The notes beneath the pieces were generated by a model, which was not told the DNA's origin, searched no databases, and saw only the letters and a list, made by a program, of their open reading frames with translations. From Chryseobacterium sp. MEBOG06 (GTDB lineage: Bacteria > Bacteroidota > Bacteroidia > Flavobacteriales > Weeksellaceae): DNA of 64,000 bases. Position 1 is the stretch's first letter. Each line of letters opens with the position of its first letter. Below, one piece after another: positions 19,033 to 28,232 of this stretch. The DNA lies in contig NZ_CP084580.1 in NCBI RefSeq assembly GCF_021869765.1, forward strand, positions 2,852,001 to 2,916,000. The letters run 5' to 3'. The position numbers and the translations under genes were made by a program.

Positions 19033-19971
19033 TCATGACCGAAATTCTAAAGGAGTAAAAGAGGTTTTCCTTTTAAAGAAGTTTGAAAAATGGGCTATTT
19101 CTTCAAAGCCTAAGGCATAAGATATTTCAGAAACATTCCATTTCGTTTGTCTTAAAAGAATTTTTGCCTCCTGAATGATCCGGTCAGAGATTAGCTCTGT
19201 AGTGGTTTTCCCTGTATTATCTTTTAGTTTTTTATTTAAATAATTAACATGTACGGCCAGTCTGTCTGCATAATCCTTTGCTGTTTTCAACTGCAGTCTC
19301 TGTTCTGAAGATTCAATAGGGAACTGTCTTTCCAGTAACTCTATAAACAGAGAAACAACTCTCATTGAAGCGTCATTTAATGCAGATATTTTGGTCGCCG
19401 GCTGTAGTTTTTGTCCGTAGTGAATCAATTCCAGCACATAATTTCTGATCAGGTCATATTTAAAGATATAATCCGAACTGATTTCTTTTTTTATTTTCTT
19501 AAAGAGATATTCTATTTCTTCTGCCAGCTCATCGTCAATTTCGAATACAGGAACTCCACCAGGCTGGAATATAGGCAGATCTTCAAGATTATAATAGGAT
19601 TTATCTTTGATAAAGAAATCTTCCGTAAATACACAGAAACTTCCAGACTGCTCAGGATCTTCAGGGATCCAGTGGTAAGGAACTTTAGGAGTGGCAAATA
19701 ACAGGGCATTCTGTCGTATAGAAATTACCTTGTCTGCATATTCTGCTCTGTTCTTCCCTTTGATAAAACTTATTTTATAATATCTCCTTCTATTATAGGG
19801 CATTTCAGAAGTAGATTTTGCTTTTTCTATGGTCTGGGCAATATCAAATACATTGAAATGACCAATATCTTTATGAAGACCCTTGGGAAAAATACTTTCC
19901 AGATCCTGGCCTAATTTTGAAGCCATTTCTCTATAGAAATCTTCCAGTGAAGTATGGGCTATTTTTTCCAT
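19033..19971 (-). CDS. AraC family transcriptional regulator
   Basis: A 312-residue cytoplasmic regulator with an N-terminal cupin-like sensing domain and a C-terminal double helix-turn-helix (about residues 210-312; ends in ALGFEEIAHFSNFFKRKTSFTPLEFR). It shares its layout and many residues with the second AraC regulator at 49745-50656 (YNRR.YYK near residue 60 in both). It probably controls the SDR gene downstream and possibly itself. Its effector is unknown. Confidence 0.88.
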   Translation of the reverse strand: MEKIAHTSLEDFYREMASKLGQDLESIFPKGLHKDIGHFNVFDIAQTIEKAKSTSEMPYNRRRYYKISFIKGKNRAEYADKVISIRQNALLFATPKVPYHWIPEDPEQSGSFCVFTEDFFIKDKSYYNLEDLPIFQPGGVPVFEIDDELAEEIEYLFKKIKKEISSDYIFKYDLIRNYVLELIHYGQKLQPATKISALNDASMRVVSLFIELLERQFPIESSEQRLQLKTAKDYADRLAVHVNYLNKKLKDNTGKTTTELISDRIIQEAKILLRQTKWNVSEISYALGFEEIAHFSNFFKRKTSFTPLEFRS

Positions 19972-19991
19972 AACATTGGGTTTGTAAAATT

Positions 19992-19999
19992 CAAATATA
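19992..19999 (-). promoter_or_regulatory. -7 box (TATATTTG) of the AraC gene
   Basis: Exact TAnnTTTG on the minus strand, 20 bases before ATG 19971. A second near-match, TAACTTTG, sits just upstream. Confidence 0.6.
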
Positions 20000-20134
20000 C
20001 AAAGTTACAGAATAGGTTTGTTCTTAATTTTACCAAATTGCTTTAAACGCACCTATTTCAGTCAATCATTTACAATTCCGTACAAACCAATTCTTATTTT
20101 TCTAAATACAGTGATATACTTCATTTATTTTTCT

Positions 20135-20142
20135 TACATTCG
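20135..20142 (+). promoter_or_regulatory. Probable -7 box (TACATTCG) of the GG-leader peptide cluster
   Basis: One base off TAnnTTTG, about 29 bases before the first peptide ATG at 20172. Confidence 0.4.
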
Positions 20143-20171
20143 CAATACTAACTTACTAAAAATCAAACTAT

Positions 20172-20363
20172 ATGAAAAATCAAAATTTAACAAAGGGAAA
20201 AAAATTAAACAAGAAGGAATTAAAATTTATTCAGGGAGGGATGATGGACTGCATGCAGCCTACGATATGCACAGATCCTCCATGCGAGGTTTATCCACCT
20301 GATGATGTAAGAAACTGCACCACAATATCCAGTGGCTGTGCTCAAAAAATATGCAGACCATAA
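20172..20363 (+). CDS. GG-leader bacteriocin-like peptide 1
   Basis: A 63-residue peptide with a Lys/Asn-rich leader ending in a double glycine at residues 22-23 (KELKFIQGG), then a Cys- and Pro-rich core with six cysteines. Leaders of this kind are cleaved after GG by C39-peptidase ABC exporters. In Flavobacteriia such short proteins are annotated as bacteriocin-like, but antimicrobial activity is mostly unproven. No exporter, immunity protein or modification enzyme is in the window. First of three tandem genes with related leaders. Confidence 0.8.
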   Translation: MKNQNLTKGKKLNKKELKFIQGGMMDCMQPTICTDPPCEVYPPDDVRNCTTISSGCAQKICRP

Positions 20364-20398
20364 TCTGAAAAATCTTATTTAACCAAAAATCAAATAGC

Positions 20399-20560
20399 AT
20401 GAAAAATCAAAACCTAAACCACGGAAAAAAACTGAATAAAAAACAATTAAGAATTATCACCGGCGGAAAAGAAATGTGCCTGCTAAGTAATCTGACCTGT
20501 AAGAGATTTTCTTTGGCCTGCGCAGAACCGCAGTGCCAGCCTACTATTGAGCTGCAATAG
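20399..20560 (+). CDS. GG-leader bacteriocin-like peptide 2
   Basis: A 53-residue peptide. The leader is closely similar to that of peptide 1 (MKNQNL then GKKLNKK) and ends in GG at residues 22-23. The core has four cysteines, including the CAEPQC block that is shared with peptide 3. A strong terminator follows at 20579-20610, so peptides 1 and 2 form one transcript. The leader is more conserved than the core, as expected if a common exporter reads it. Confidence 0.8.
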   Translation: MKNQNLNHGKKLNKKQLRIITGGKEMCLLSNLTCKRFSLACAEPQCQPTIELQ

Positions 20561-20578
20561 CAGCTAATATACAAAAAT

Positions 20579-20610
20579 ACAAATGCTTCCGCTCATCCGG
20601 AAGCATTTGT
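20579..20610 (+). terminator. Terminator after peptide 2
   Basis: A perfect 13-bp stem (20579-20591 with 20598-20610) around a 6-base loop. No long T run follows, so it may be a partial terminator or mRNA-stability hairpin. Confidence 0.65.
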
Positions 20611-20648
20611 TATGTTCATTAAAAACTAATTCATTTAAATTTTAAACT

Positions 20649-20807
20649 ATGAAAAATCATCATTTCTACAAAGGGAAAAAACTAAGTAAAAAAGAGCTGA
20701 GAACAATAGCTGGTGGATTAAAAAAATGTTTTTACGCAGGGGGTTGTCTTAGAATTAGCGAAGACTGTGCGGAACCGCAATGTAATATATTGCATGATCC
20801 CGCGTAA
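20649..20807 (+). CDS. GG-leader bacteriocin-like peptide 3
   Basis: A 52-residue peptide with leader MKNHHFYKGKKLSKKEL and a double glycine at residues 22-23. The core has four cysteines and again contains CAEPQC, placing it closest to peptide 2. It follows the hairpin at 20579-20610, so it is transcribed by read-through or from its own promoter. A T-rich terminator lies downstream. Export partners are not visible nearby. Confidence 0.8.
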   Translation: MKNHHFYKGKKLSKKELRTIAGGLKKCFYAGGCLRISEDCAEPQCNILHDPA

Positions 20808-20843
20808 CCTTAACTATAAAAAGTACTACCAGCTCCTGAATGC

Positions 20844-20877
20844 AAAAAGCGCCCCCAAATTCATGGAAGCGCTTTTT
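20844..20877. terminator. Bidirectional terminator between peptide 3 and ychF
   Basis: A 9-bp stem AAAAAGCGC (20844-20852) with its complement at 20869-20877, running into T6, between convergent genes. Confidence 0.75.
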
Positions 20878-20908
20878 TATTACAAACTAACTTTAATATT
20901 TTTCTCTT

Positions 20909-22000
20909 TTATACATTGAATCTAAAGTGCATGATGTCACCATCCTGAACGATATATTCTTTACCTTCAACAGAAAGTTTTCCGGCTTCTTTTATTTTTA
21001 CCTCAGAACCGTAATGAAGATAATCTTCGTATTTAATTACTTCTGCACGGATGAAACCTTTTTCAAAGTCTGTGTGAATCACTCCGGCAGCCTGTGGAGC
21101 TGTCCATCCCTGTCCAATAGTCCATGCTCTTACTTCTTTTACTCCAGCGGTAAAATAAGTCTGAAGTTTTAAAAGATCATAAGCTTTTCTGATCAGACGG
21201 TTTACTCCTGGCTCCTTAAGACCTAACTCTTCAAGGAATATTTCTCTTTCTTCAAAGGTTTCCAATTCGTTGATATCTGCTTCAATCTGAGCAGCTAATA
21301 CTACAACTTCAGCACCTTCATTTTGAGCCATTTCTTCAATCTTCCCAATCCAGTCGTTCCCGTTTTTAATAGAATTCTCATCTACATTACAAACGTAAAG
21401 TACCGGTTTATTGGTTAAAAGCTGAACTTCTCCAATGATTGATTTTGTAAAATCATCAGTAGCAAATTCTCTTGCATTTTTACCGTCTTCAAGGAATTTC
21501 TGTAAATTCTGAAGTGTTTCGAAAGTAAGAATATCTTCTTTCTTCCCAGATTTGATAAACTTCTTAGCTTTTTCTACTGCTTTCCCTACTGTTTCAAGGT
21601 CTTTCAGCTGCAATTCAATATCAATGATTTCTTTATCTCTTAAAGGATCTACTGAACCTTCAACGTGAATAATATTTCCATTATCAAAACATCTTAAAAC
21701 GTGTACAATTGCCTCACACTCACGGATGTTTGCCAAGAACTGGTTCCCCAATCCTTCTCCTTTGCTGGCTCCTTTTACAAGACCTGCAATATCAACGATT
21801 TCAACTACAGCAGGCAAAACTCTTTCAGGTTTTACTATTTTCTCCAGTTCAAACAGTCTTTCATCCGGTACTGAAACCGTCCCTAAGTTGGGTTCAATAG
21901 TACAGAAAGGATAGTTTGCTGACTGAGCTTTTGCGTTGCTCAGACAGTTAAAAAGTGTTGATTTACCTACATTCGGCAGGCCTACGATTCCACATTTCAT
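20909..22000 (-). CDS. ychF: Ribosome-binding ATPase YchF (OLA1 family)
   Basis: A 363-residue Obg-family P-loop protein that hydrolyses ATP rather than GTP and binds ribosomes; linked to stress responses and translation start fidelity. Seen: Walker A GLPNVGKS at 7-14, DIAGLVKGAS, the NVDE-type G4 site in place of NKxD, the coiled-coil insertion and the C-terminal TGS domain (ending in the DGDIMHFRFNV strand). Length is standard for the family. Confidence 0.95.
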   Translation of the reverse strand: MKCGIVGLPNVGKSTLFNCLSNAKAQSANYPFCTIEPNLGTVSVPDERLFELEKIVKPERVLPAVVEIVDIAGLVKGASKGEGLGNQFLANIRECEAIVHVLRCFDNGNIIHVEGSVDPLRDKEIIDIELQLKDLETVGKAVEKAKKFIKSGKKEDILTFETLQNLQKFLEDGKNAREFATDDFTKSIIGEVQLLTNKPVLYVCNVDENSIKNGNDWIGKIEEMAQNEGAEVVVLAAQIEADINELETFEEREIFLEELGLKEPGVNRLIRKAYDLLKLQTYFTAGVKEVRAWTIGQGWTAPQAAGVIHTDFEKGFIRAEVIKYEDYLHYGSEVKIKEAGKLSVEGKEYIVQDGDIMHFRFNV

Positions 22001-22014
22001 ATTGTAAAATTCAA

Positions 22015-22110
22015 AGTTTAAGGTTTAGGGTTTAAAGTTCAATGTCTAGGGGTTAAAGTTTTTATTTCTTTTAACGCTTTCTGGTTGAACCTTTAACTTT
22101 CAGCGTGCAA
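22015..22110. repeat. Imperfect inverted GTTTAAAGTT/AACCTTTAACTT stretch
   Basis: Several variants of GTTTAAAGTTCAA followed by the reverse-oriented TTGAACCTTTAAC, upstream of ychF on the minus strand. It looks like a REP-type intergenic element; no coding potential. Confidence 0.4.
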
Positions 22111-22143
22111 AGATAGTGTTTTTTAGGGTAGTTTCATAATAAA

Positions 22144-22171
22144 AAAAATCTGCCATTATTATGACAGATTT
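22144..22171 (-). terminator. Terminator of the ferritin gene
   Basis: An 8-bp stem (22144-22151 with 22164-22171) extended by inner pairs, followed on the minus strand by a run of eight T. Confidence 0.8.
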
Positions 22172-22199
22172 TCAAACAGTTCGTGTTCTACTGGCTTAT

Positions 22200-22751
22200 T
22201 TATGGGTTGCTTCCGGTAGCTTGCTGAGCCAGCGGAACGTCATTTGGAGTTGACTGTAATGTTTTATCTAAAGTAAATAATGATTCATCAGTTGCTCTAT
22301 CTCCTCCTGCAATTTTTAATTTGTCAATCAAACTCTGCGCTAAAGTTTCTTCTTCAATTTGTTCCTGTACAAACCATTGCATAAAGTTCCAGGTTGCCCA
22401 GTCCTTTTCTTCCATAGAAAGGTCCACAATTTTGTAGATGGCTGTAGTATTGTCTACTTCATGTTTAAAAACACCGTCAAAACAGGCAGTAAGTGTTTTC
22501 GGATCTGCAGGAGGGGCAGGTATTGCATTAACTTTTGGCTTTCCACCTCTGTTCAAAATATATTCCATGAACTTGATGGAGTGATTTCTTTCTTCCTGAG
22601 CATGGCGGTAAAGAAAGTTGGCAATTCCCTGATAGCCTTTGTCATCGGCCCAAATTCCATAGGATAAAAAAATATGTGATGCATGAATTTCCTTGTTCAT
22701 CTGATCGCTAAGCGCTTTTTCTATGCTTGTGGAAAGTCTTTTGGTATTCAT
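22200..22751 (-). CDS. Ferritin (FtnA-like)
   Basis: A 183-residue non-haem ferritin that stores iron in a 24-subunit shell. Seen: the four-helix bundle with ferroxidase ligands E16-K-E region (NKEIHASHIFLSY), the EERNHSIKF helix and EEQ (QEQIEEETL) in the third and fourth helices. The C-terminal tail is about 15 residues longer than E. coli FtnA and rich in Pro/Asn/Gln. Single-gene unit with its own terminator. Confidence 0.92.
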   Translation of the reverse strand: MNTKRLSTSIEKALSDQMNKEIHASHIFLSYGIWADDKGYQGIANFLYRHAQEERNHSIKFMEYILNRGGKPKVNAIPAPPADPKTLTACFDGVFKHEVDNTTAIYKIVDLSMEEKDWATWNFMQWFVQEQIEEETLAQSLIDKLKIAGGDRATDESLFTLDKTLQSTPNDVPLAQQATGSNP

Positions 22752-23088
22752 AATGTTAAATTTTGGTGATTATAGCATTGATCATGCAAAAATGATTCCG
22801 ATACCATTTTATTTTTTGACAAAAACATTCACAAATACATTATACATTACTGAAAAACAATATTTTAAGTTTATAATTTATAGTTATTCTAAAATATAAA
22901 TTAGCGATCAGAACTTGACTTCAGAGCAACGAGAGTGTTTCATTTCATTATAAACTACATATTTTTAAGGGTAACCAAATGTTTTATAATAGTAATATTA
23001 ATATAAAGATTTTATTAAAAGAAAATCCCGGCTCTCCAGGAACCGGGTATATTGTTGAGATGAAATTATTTTCAGAATGACAAATACC
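22752..23088. other. Intergenic region
   Basis: AT-rich, with a short terminator-like hairpin at 23027-23047 for the gene to the right. No ORF or RNA gene seen. Confidence 0.5.
23027..23047 (-). terminator. Terminator of the GH10-like lipoprotein gene
   Basis: CCCGG/CCGGG stem with an 11-base loop, followed on the minus strand by ATTTTCTTTT. Confidence 0.6.
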
Positions 23089-24696
23089 TTATTTGATCTT
23101 TCTGGCTGTATAATCGCTTTCGTTTCCTAATCTGTCAATCGCTTTAATAGCCACCGCATTCAGCTTTTTGCCGTCTTTAAATTTGGGAATATCTTTTGAA
23201 AGGTTATCAAGTGTCAGGATCTCTGTCTGCCATACACCATTATACTGTGTGAAAAGTACCCACTGGAAAACATCTGCTGCATTTTTTATACTCCAGTTTG
23301 TCTGTGCAAAGCTTCCATTGTCTGTAATAAACAGTGTAGGAGTCTGCAATGGAACCGTTTTTATCCATGGAGACTTCGGAATCAAGGCTTTCTCATTATA
23401 GGGACCGTTTTTCAGAGCAGGAAGCATATTTGGGTTCTTTGTAAGTCCGGCAATACTCCAGTGGATTTCGCCGGCATCATTTTTAAGTATCTTTCTTGAA
23501 ACCTCAATTTGATTTTTAATTTCTGAAGGGCGGTCTGACACTTTGATTTCAACCGTATTTAATCCGGGCCATAAATGGCGGTTCATCGTATTTTCAGACT
23601 GCCACCAGCTTAGTAAAGCTTCAAAATTTTGTCCCTTAGAATCAATCGGCCAATAGAGCTGGGGAGAAAAGTAATCTACCCATCCTTTATTCAGCCATAA
23701 TTTGGCGTCTGCATACAACTCGTCATATTGTGAAGAGCCTACAACTCCTGCCGGATACCCCGGTTTCCAGATTCCGAAAGGGCTGATCCCAAATTTCACA
23801 TTATTTTTTTCTGCATGAATTTCTTTATAGATCCTTTCTACAAATTTATTAACGTTATCTCTTCTCCAGTCTGCCCTGGATAATGTTCCCCCACTACCTA
23901 CGTAGGCATTCCAGGTTGCATTGTCCGGAAAATCTGCTCCTTTATTGTATGCGGCATAGGGATAGAAATAATCATCAAAATGAACAGCATCAATATCATA
24001 TCTTTTCACAATGTCTTTTACCACGTTGGAGACATGACCTTGTGTTTTCGGGTTAGCAGGATCAAACCAGTACATTCCGTTCTTAAGTCTTACGACAATA
24101 TCGGAAAGCTTATTAGCCATAGAGAGCTTATTTACGGAGCCTCCATTGGTATGATGGGCACGGTAAGGATTCAGCCAGACATGAAGCTCCAATCCTCTTT
24201 TGTGAGCTTCTTCTATCCAAAACTGAAGGGGATCATAGTTTGGAGAAGGTGCTGCTCCAGTTTCACCGGTCAGGAAATAAGACCACGGCTCAATATTACT
24301 CGTATACAAAGCATCTGCCGAGGGTCTGATCTGGAAGATCGCTGCATTGAAATTATTATTTTTCAATATATCAAGCATATTGACTGCTTCCGCTTTCTGT
24401 TGTTCTACGGTAAGATCATTTCTTGACGGCCAGTTGATATTAGCCACGCTTGCGATCCATGCTCCACGGAATTCTCTTTTTATTTCCGGAAGATTAGTCC
24501 TGAAAGTATCTTCTGCGGGTGGCATAACAGGTTTTGTGGTTGCAACAGGTGGTTTGGGGGCTGATATATTGTTATTGGACTTTGTCGTACTTTTTGAAGG
24601 AGTATTAGCTTTTACTGCATTATTCTGAGTAGAACAAGCTGTAAAAGACGCTAAAACCCCTGATAAAACGATTAACTTTAGTGTATTCATTTTCAT
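23089..24696 (-). CDS. Family 10 glycosylhydrolase-like lipoprotein (GHL10/DUF187)
   Basis: A 535-residue exported lipoprotein: basic N-terminus, hydrophobic stretch and lipobox TAC, then a Ser/Thr/Pro/Asn-rich linker and a TIM-barrel domain starting at about residue 70 (EFRGAWIASVANINWPS), with the acidic VHFDDYFYPY signature and a C-terminal beta-sandwich. This is the GHL10 group, relatives of which act on peptidoglycan-like or other glycans at the cell surface; substrate unproven. A -7 box at 24703-24710 puts transcription just before ATG 24696. Confidence 0.85.
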   Translation of the reverse strand: MKMNTLKLIVLSGVLASFTACSTQNNAVKANTPSKSTTKSNNNISAPKPPVATTKPVMPPAEDTFRTNLPEIKREFRGAWIASVANINWPSRNDLTVEQQKAEAVNMLDILKNNNFNAAIFQIRPSADALYTSNIEPWSYFLTGETGAAPSPNYDPLQFWIEEAHKRGLELHVWLNPYRAHHTNGGSVNKLSMANKLSDIVVRLKNGMYWFDPANPKTQGHVSNVVKDIVKRYDIDAVHFDDYFYPYAAYNKGADFPDNATWNAYVGSGGTLSRADWRRDNVNKFVERIYKEIHAEKNNVKFGISPFGIWKPGYPAGVVGSSQYDELYADAKLWLNKGWVDYFSPQLYWPIDSKGQNFEALLSWWQSENTMNRHLWPGLNTVEIKVSDRPSEIKNQIEVSRKILKNDAGEIHWSIAGLTKNPNMLPALKNGPYNEKALIPKSPWIKTVPLQTPTLFITDNGSFAQTNWSIKNAADVFQWVLFTQYNGVWQTEILTLDNLSKDIPKFKDGKKLNAVAIKAIDRLGNESDYTARKIK

Positions 24697-24702
24697 AGTC
24701 TG

Positions 24703-24710
24703 CAAAACTA
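24703..24710 (-). promoter_or_regulatory. -7 box (TAGTTTTG) of the GH10-like gene
   Basis: Exact TAnnTTTG on the minus strand a few bases before the ATG. It implies a very short leader and rules out the TTG start at 24705. Confidence 0.6.
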
Positions 24711-25021
24711 CATTAAATTATTTTTTTTGATTTTAAAAATTACGATAATAAAATGAATTATTTTACTTAAATCAATTTATGTAATAAATATTTTTAATTC
24801 AAAGCACATAAATTGTTTTTATAATTTCACTATTTCGGGGTATCCAAGAATAAAAGGATTATATTCTAAATTAATCTATATTAACCTGCACTATAAATTG
24901 CGGCTAAAACTATTTTACGAACCTAAATATTGAAAGCAGGCTAGATGCACTGTTATTAAGTATCATCAAAAAATAAAAGCCCCGAAAACTCGGGGCTTTA
25001 TTGATATCTAAGAATTTCAGA
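24711..25021. other. Intergenic region
   Basis: About 310 AT-rich bases containing the typA terminator at 24976-24999; nothing else seen. Confidence 0.5.
24976..24999 (-). terminator. Terminator of typA
   Basis: AAAGCCCCGA stem with an AAAC loop and its perfect complement, 22 bases beyond the typA stop. Confidence 0.8.
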
Positions 25022-26827
25022 TTAAGCTTTCGCTCCTCTTTCTACTCTTTTTCTTTCTTCTTCAGAAAGTAATTTCTTTCTCATACGGATGAAGTTTGGA
25101 GTTACCTCGATTGCTTCATCAGCCTGGATATATTCCATACATTCTTCAAGAGAGAATAAGATTTTTGGTGCAACACCTGTATCTTTATCTTTTCCAGAAG
25201 CTCTCATGTTATTCAACTGTTTTGCTTCAACGATGTTTACCACCAAGTCACCTGGCTTATTTTGCTCACCGATAACCATACCTGCATAGATCTCTTCACC
25301 CGGGTCTACGAAGAATTTACCTCTATCCTGTAATTTAGCGATAGAATATTCTGTAGCAGGACCTTGAGTTTTGCTGATCAATACACCGTTGTTTCTTCCA
25401 GGAATAGCACCTTTGAAAGGCTTGTATTCTGTGAAACGGTGTGCCATGATAGCCTCACCTGCTGTAGCTGTTAACATCTGAGAACGTAATCCGATCAAAC
25501 CTCTTGAAGGAATTTCGAATTCCATGTGCTGCATTTCACCTTTAGTTTCCATAATGTGAAGATCACCTTTTCTCTGAGTTGCCAGGTCGATAACTCTTGA
25601 AGCATATTCTTCAGGAACGTCAACAACTAAAGATTCATAAGGCTCACATTTCTCACCATCGATTTCTCTTAAGATTACCTGTGGCTGCCCGATCGTCATT
25701 TCATATCCTTCTCTTCTCATTGTTTCAATTAAAACAGACAAGTGAAGAATACCTCTACCGAAAACAAGGAAAGTGTTGGCATCATCAGTCTGCTGAACTC
25801 TTAATGCTAAGTTTTTCTCTAATTCTTTGTATAGTCTTTCTTTCAGGTGATTTGAAGTAACATATTTACCATCTTTACCAAAGAAAGGTGAATTGTTGAT
25901 AGAGAACGTCATGTTCAACGTAGGCTCATCAATTGCAGTTCTTTCCAATGGCTCAGGATTTTCAAGATCTACGAAAGAATCTCCAATCTGGAAAGCATCA
26001 AAACCTACTACAGCACAGATATCTCCTGCCTGTACTTCCGTTACTTTTTTCTTTCCTAATCCTTCAAAAACATAAAGTTCTTTTACTTTTCCTTTTACAA
26101 CTTTTCCATCTGCCTGAGCAAGACCGATCCATTGAGATTCTTTAAGTTCCCCTCTTGTTACTTTCCCGATTGCAATTCTTCCTAAGAAAGAAGAGAAGTC
26201 CAGAGAAGTAATCTGCATTTGAAGATTTCCTTCAGTTACTTTAGGCTCAGGAACGTATTGTAAAATACCATCTAATAATGGCATAATATCTTCAGTCTGT
26301 TCTAATGAAGTGTTGAACCAACCTTGTTTTGAAGATCCATAGAATGTAGGGAAATCCAACTGCTCTTCTGTAGCTTCAAGGTTAAAGAACAAATCAAATA
26401 CCTTATCATGAACTTCGTCAGGACGACAGTTTGGTTTATCTACTTTATTGATAACCACTAATGGTCTCAATCCTAATTCCAATGCTTTCTGTAGTACGAA
26501 TCTTGTTTGTGGCATTGGTCCTTCGAACGCATCCACTAACAAAATAACCCCATCAGCCATTTTCAATACTCTCTCTACTTCACCACCAAAATCGGCGTGA
26601 CCAGGAGTATCAATTACGTTAATTTTTGTGTCTTTATAGGTAACAGAAATATTCTTGGATAAGATCGTGATCCCTCTTTCTCTTTCAAGATCGTTGTTAT
26701 CCATAATTAACTCCCCACTTTCCTGATTTTCTCTGAAAATATTGGTAGCGTGAATGATCTTGTCAACCAAAGTCGTCTTCCCGTGGTCAACGTGTGCGAT
26801 AATCGCAATATTTCTAATGTTTTGCAT
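25022..26827 (-). CDS. typA: Ribosome-associated GTPase TypA/BipA
   Basis: A 601-residue translational GTPase related to EF-G and LepA; binds the ribosome and helps assembly and translation under stress or cold. Seen: P-loop AHVDHGKTTL at 11-20, the RERGITI switch I, DTPGHADFGGEV switch II, NKVDKP, then domains II, III, V and the BipA-specific C-terminal domain (MRASGKDKDT). Length is standard. It is preceded by a perfect -7 box. Confidence 0.96.
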   Translation of the reverse strand: MQNIRNIAIIAHVDHGKTTLVDKIIHATNIFRENQESGELIMDNNDLERERGITILSKNISVTYKDTKINVIDTPGHADFGGEVERVLKMADGVILLVDAFEGPMPQTRFVLQKALELGLRPLVVINKVDKPNCRPDEVHDKVFDLFFNLEATEEQLDFPTFYGSSKQGWFNTSLEQTEDIMPLLDGILQYVPEPKVTEGNLQMQITSLDFSSFLGRIAIGKVTRGELKESQWIGLAQADGKVVKGKVKELYVFEGLGKKKVTEVQAGDICAVVGFDAFQIGDSFVDLENPEPLERTAIDEPTLNMTFSINNSPFFGKDGKYVTSNHLKERLYKELEKNLALRVQQTDDANTFLVFGRGILHLSVLIETMRREGYEMTIGQPQVILREIDGEKCEPYESLVVDVPEEYASRVIDLATQRKGDLHIMETKGEMQHMEFEIPSRGLIGLRSQMLTATAGEAIMAHRFTEYKPFKGAIPGRNNGVLISKTQGPATEYSIAKLQDRGKFFVDPGEEIYAGMVIGEQNKPGDLVVNIVEAKQLNNMRASGKDKDTGVAPKILFSLEECMEYIQADEAIEVTPNFIRMRKKLLSEEERKRVERGAKA

Positions 26828-26845
26828 AAAAGATTTTTACGGGTG

Positions 26846-26853
26846 CAAAAGTA
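26846..26853 (-). promoter_or_regulatory. -7 box (TACTTTTG) of typA
   Basis: Exact TAnnTTTG on the minus strand, 18 bases before the typA ATG. Confidence 0.65.
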
Positions 26854-26964
26854 GTGAATTTTAATGAAAAAATATTTACTTATCGAAATATTTAATATTT
26901 TGTTTAAATAACTTGTTTACAATACTATAAAAAAAGAGGGTTCAAAAAACACTCTTTAAGTTAC

Positions 26965-27159
26965 TTATATACATAGTTGTACTTCATATGGATCTACAAC
27001 AGACGGCTCTCCACAGATAATGTCAAATTTTTCACAATTAGTGGAAGCACTTTTCCCCATCCCCATTTTACAATACAGGTATCTGGATCTTTGCATCTAA
27101 CCATTCCTTTGATATGACCCTCCTGAACGGTTTTCATTTCACTTCTTGAAATTTTCCAT
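26965..27159 (-). pseudogene. Frameshifted GG-leader bacteriocin-like peptide
   Basis: A broken relative of the peptide at 43312-43473. The ATG frame stops after six codons (MENFKK). The next frame over reads KISRSEMKTVQEG and a Cys-containing core, and a third frame is needed near 27051 to reach the rest of the core (CGEPSVVDPYE) and the stop at 26965. The first break is explained by loss of one copy of an 11-base direct repeat (AAAATTTCAAG) that an intact leader would carry twice; the second by loss of one A. The double glycine is also changed to EG. This is inference from homology to the intact leader, not from an intact copy of this gene. Confidence 0.65.
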
Positions 27160-27238
27160 GTTTTTTAGTTTTGAATGATAAAAATATAAAAAAAACATGA
27201 GCAAAAAGTTTTTTTATGAATATTTAAAACACTATTTC

Positions 27239-27499
27239 TTAACGCCTTATAAACCGATAAAGGAATACAAGATCTATCAAAACAACAATAATAAATTTCA
27301 CAAGGAATGACTTTTTTGAAACTTTATGGTTAAAGAGTATCATTGCGGAGGCTGCTCCTACGATTCCTCCCAGGAGAGAAATTCCCAGAAGGGTATTCTC
27401 GGAGATCCTCCATTGATGTCGCCTGGCCTGCCACTTATCCAGCCCAAAGACACCAAATGTAATCAGATTAGCAATCAGTAAAAAAAGAATCATTATCAA
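27239..27499 (-). CDS. DUF1294 family membrane protein
   Basis: An 86-residue protein with three hydrophobic segments and the DUF1294 hallmark FGLDKWQARRHQWRISE followed by LLGGIVGA. Function unknown; in other proteins this domain is fused to cold-shock domains, but not here. It stands alone on the minus strand, divergent from the gene at 27635. Confidence 0.85.
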   Translation of the reverse strand: MIMILFLLIANLITFGVFGLDKWQARRHQWRISENTLLGISLLGGIVGAASAMILFNHKVSKKSFLVKFIIVVLIDLVFLYRFIRR

Positions 27500-27598
27500 T
27501 TAATTTTGCGGCAAAAATAAAGTTTAATTTAAACATGGAAAAGCTCCGGAAGTACAAATCCCGGATGCCGGGAAATATTTATAGTGCTGTCGAAATGA

Positions 27599-27991
<393 letters not shown>

Positions 27992-28184
27992 TGTAACGGT
28001 TATGTTGGGGGATATTAACCTTTCCAAAGTGAACTAAAATGTTTTGGAAATATATGATATTTGGATTCCTACGGAATGACGAAGGCCACCTTTGAATCTC
28101 TGCTGATTAAGCAAAAGGGGGTACTTCATTTTTCTTATTGCCTGCACTGTCATCACAACAAAGCTTTACTTCAAAAAACAAAAA

Positions 28185-28206
28185 GCTGCTTCACAAAGGA
28201 AGCAGC
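28185..28206 (-). terminator. Terminator of the YceI gene
   Basis: 8-bp stem GCTGCTTC/GAAGCAGC followed on the minus strand by TTTTTGTTTTTT. Confidence 0.8.
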
Positions 28207-28232
28207 CAATAGATTATCTATAAATCTAACAA

